NCBI GenBank assembly: GCA_026707945.1
Contig: JAPOVV010000074.1
Coordinates: 149,690 to 213,689 of the forward strand
Direction: 5' to 3'
Length of the DNA stretch: 64,000 bases
Source: Gammaproteobacteria bacterium
Lineage (GTDB): Bacteria; Pseudomonadota; Gammaproteobacteria; Pseudomonadales; Azotimanducaceae
Position numbers and translations under genes: made by a program. Below are positions 63,193 through 64,000 of the stretch, one piece after another (the stretch's first letter is position 1; every line of letters begins with the position of its first letter). The notes below the pieces were generated by a model that made no database searches, was not told the origin of the DNA, and saw only the letters and a program-made list of their open reading frames with translations.

Positions 63193-64000
63193 TCAGTCTG
63201 TCTCGCGCTGAGTTTTATTACGTACAAAGTAGCTGGTCAAGGGATCACGTTTCCATCCCCATGCTTCAAACTGCTGCAATGTATCCAGTCCGATGATTCC
63301 TGACTGTAAGGACGGATTCATGAAATCGTCGTCACCAGCGAGTAAATCGTCGGCTAGCTCGCAGGTCCCTACTAGCTTCTTGTTTAAATTTGCAAAGAAA
63401 ACGCGCTTATCGTTGTCTCTATACATCTCTGGTGAACAATAGGTCAATTTAGCGCCGGTGTCGAAAAAAGCATTCCACTGTCTAGACTCGTACTCTGTAC
63501 CAATTTCTATATAGAGTTCGCTTCTACCCGAAAGTGCCGCGGACACTGCCAAACCATCGGCACAGGGTCCCAGTTCACCTAAATAGAGACGTCGTTCTTT
63601 CCAAGCGAAACAAACGCTGTCGTACAACAACAACAAACTCATACCTAGTACGTCTAGGTTCTCGATATCTTGTGCGTCTACGAATACTTCGGGGTGGAGG
63701 ATATTTACTAATATGTCTTGAAACACGTCACCACCAATGTGGATTTCGTGAAGTAAGCCATAGCTAACGCTAAAGAGATCGTTTCCAATTCCCACTGCGA
63801 GCACATCCTCACCTGAATGCTCAAACTGATCCTCGGGAAAGTCATCATCATCCTGCAGCACGGAGGTAGAAGTCCCCGTATCGACGATCGCGGTTCTAGA
63901 AATATCCCCAATCTGATAAGAAACTATTGGCCACCATACTTTATGGAGATATAGCCTAAAGTGGTGTTTAGAGGCTAGAAGGGTGTTCCCCTCTAGCTGC
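63193..64000 (-). CDS. Tandem retropepsin-like aspartic protease, C-terminal part (cut by window edge)
   Basis: At least 269 residues; the frame is open to the window end, so the start is outside. Two catalytic-type motifs occur: VDTGTSTSV (Asp codon at 63882-63880) and FFDTGAKLTYCS (Asp at 63462-63460), 140 residues apart. Each is followed by the matching C-terminal element of a retropepsin-like unit: VLGMSLLLLYDSVCFAWKE after the first and IIGLDTLQQFEAWGWKRD after the second. The chain is thus a tandem of two clan AA domains, which could form an intramolecular dimer. It is acidic. Substrate and location are unknown; a GTG at 63861 inside the first motif is not the start. Confidence 0.75.
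   Translation of the reverse strand, partial: QLEGNTLLASKHHFRLYLHKVWWPIVSYQIGDISRTAIVDTGTSTSVLQDDDDFPEDQFEHSGEDVLAVGIGNDLFSVSYGLLHEIHIGGDVFQDILVNILHPEVFVDAQDIENLDVLGMSLLLLYDSVCFAWKERRLYLGELGPCADGLAVSAALSGRSELYIEIGTEYESRQWNAFFDTGAKLTYCSPEMYRDNDKRVFFANLNKKLVGTCELADDLLAGDDDFMNPSLQSGIIGLDTLQQFEAWGWKRDPLTSYFVRNKTQRETD

Overview
The window reads as chromosomal DNA of a free-living, probably marine, aerobic gammaproteobacterium of moderate GC content. Support: an LptF/LptG pair, HolC (DNA polymerase III chi), an OxyR/KatG pair of proteobacterial type, ValS, an HPr-independent FabY-type ketoacyl synthase, a TonB-dependent receptor, PQQ dehydrogenase, DUF3604, DUF1214 and sulfotransferase families. 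I saw no phage genes, insertion sequences or CRISPR arrays. One tRNA gene is present, tRNA-Sec (selC).

Layout. 0-14 kb is mostly housekeeping: gltX (cut by the left edge), lptF-lptG, holC with an ankyrin-repeat protein, oxyR divergent from katG with a clear promoter, operator and terminator, valS, a quinone oxidoreductase overlapping an isolated hisH-hisF pair, and hemH. 14-25 kb holds an acidic Ala/Glu-rich lipoprotein, a LysR/TauE divergent pair, and a fatty-acid cluster: a 1634-residue protein carrying AccA-like, AccD-like, biotin carboxylase and biotinyl domains in one chain, then divergent moaB, thiolase and fabY. 25-31 kb has a DegT-type aminotransferase and a tightly packed four-gene operon: DUF2141, Tat-exported carotenoid oxygenase, LytS-type kinase, LytTR regulator.

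31-42 kb is looser: VOC and YciI proteins, a TauD-type dioxygenase, an NCS2 permease with an extra C-terminal cytosolic domain, a frameshifted orphan FitA-type antitoxin, SirB1-like and Fic-like proteins, a class III CoA-transferase followed by a TonB receptor, then selC. 42-54 kb carries a sialidase-like protein, small membrane and acetyltransferase genes, an SSS symporter, a PQQ dehydrogenase, and hydrolase, GST and hotdog-like genes. 54-64 kb contains DUF5990, a DUF3604-PpiC-HupE group, GrpB, a ChpI/ChpB toxin-antitoxin pair, a DUF1214-sulfotransferase-SCP2 operon, and a right-edge gene (cut) with two retropepsin-like aspartic protease motifs in one chain.

The most unusual items are the single-chain acetyl/acyl-CoA carboxylase with its atypical biotinyl motif, the carotenoid oxygenase/LytSR operon, the NCS2 permease fusion, the tandem aspartic protease, the 94-nt tRNA-Sec that folds with only a 7-bp acceptor stem, and a Fic protein that lacks the catalytic histidine. 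All calls come from reading the sequence; no database search was run.
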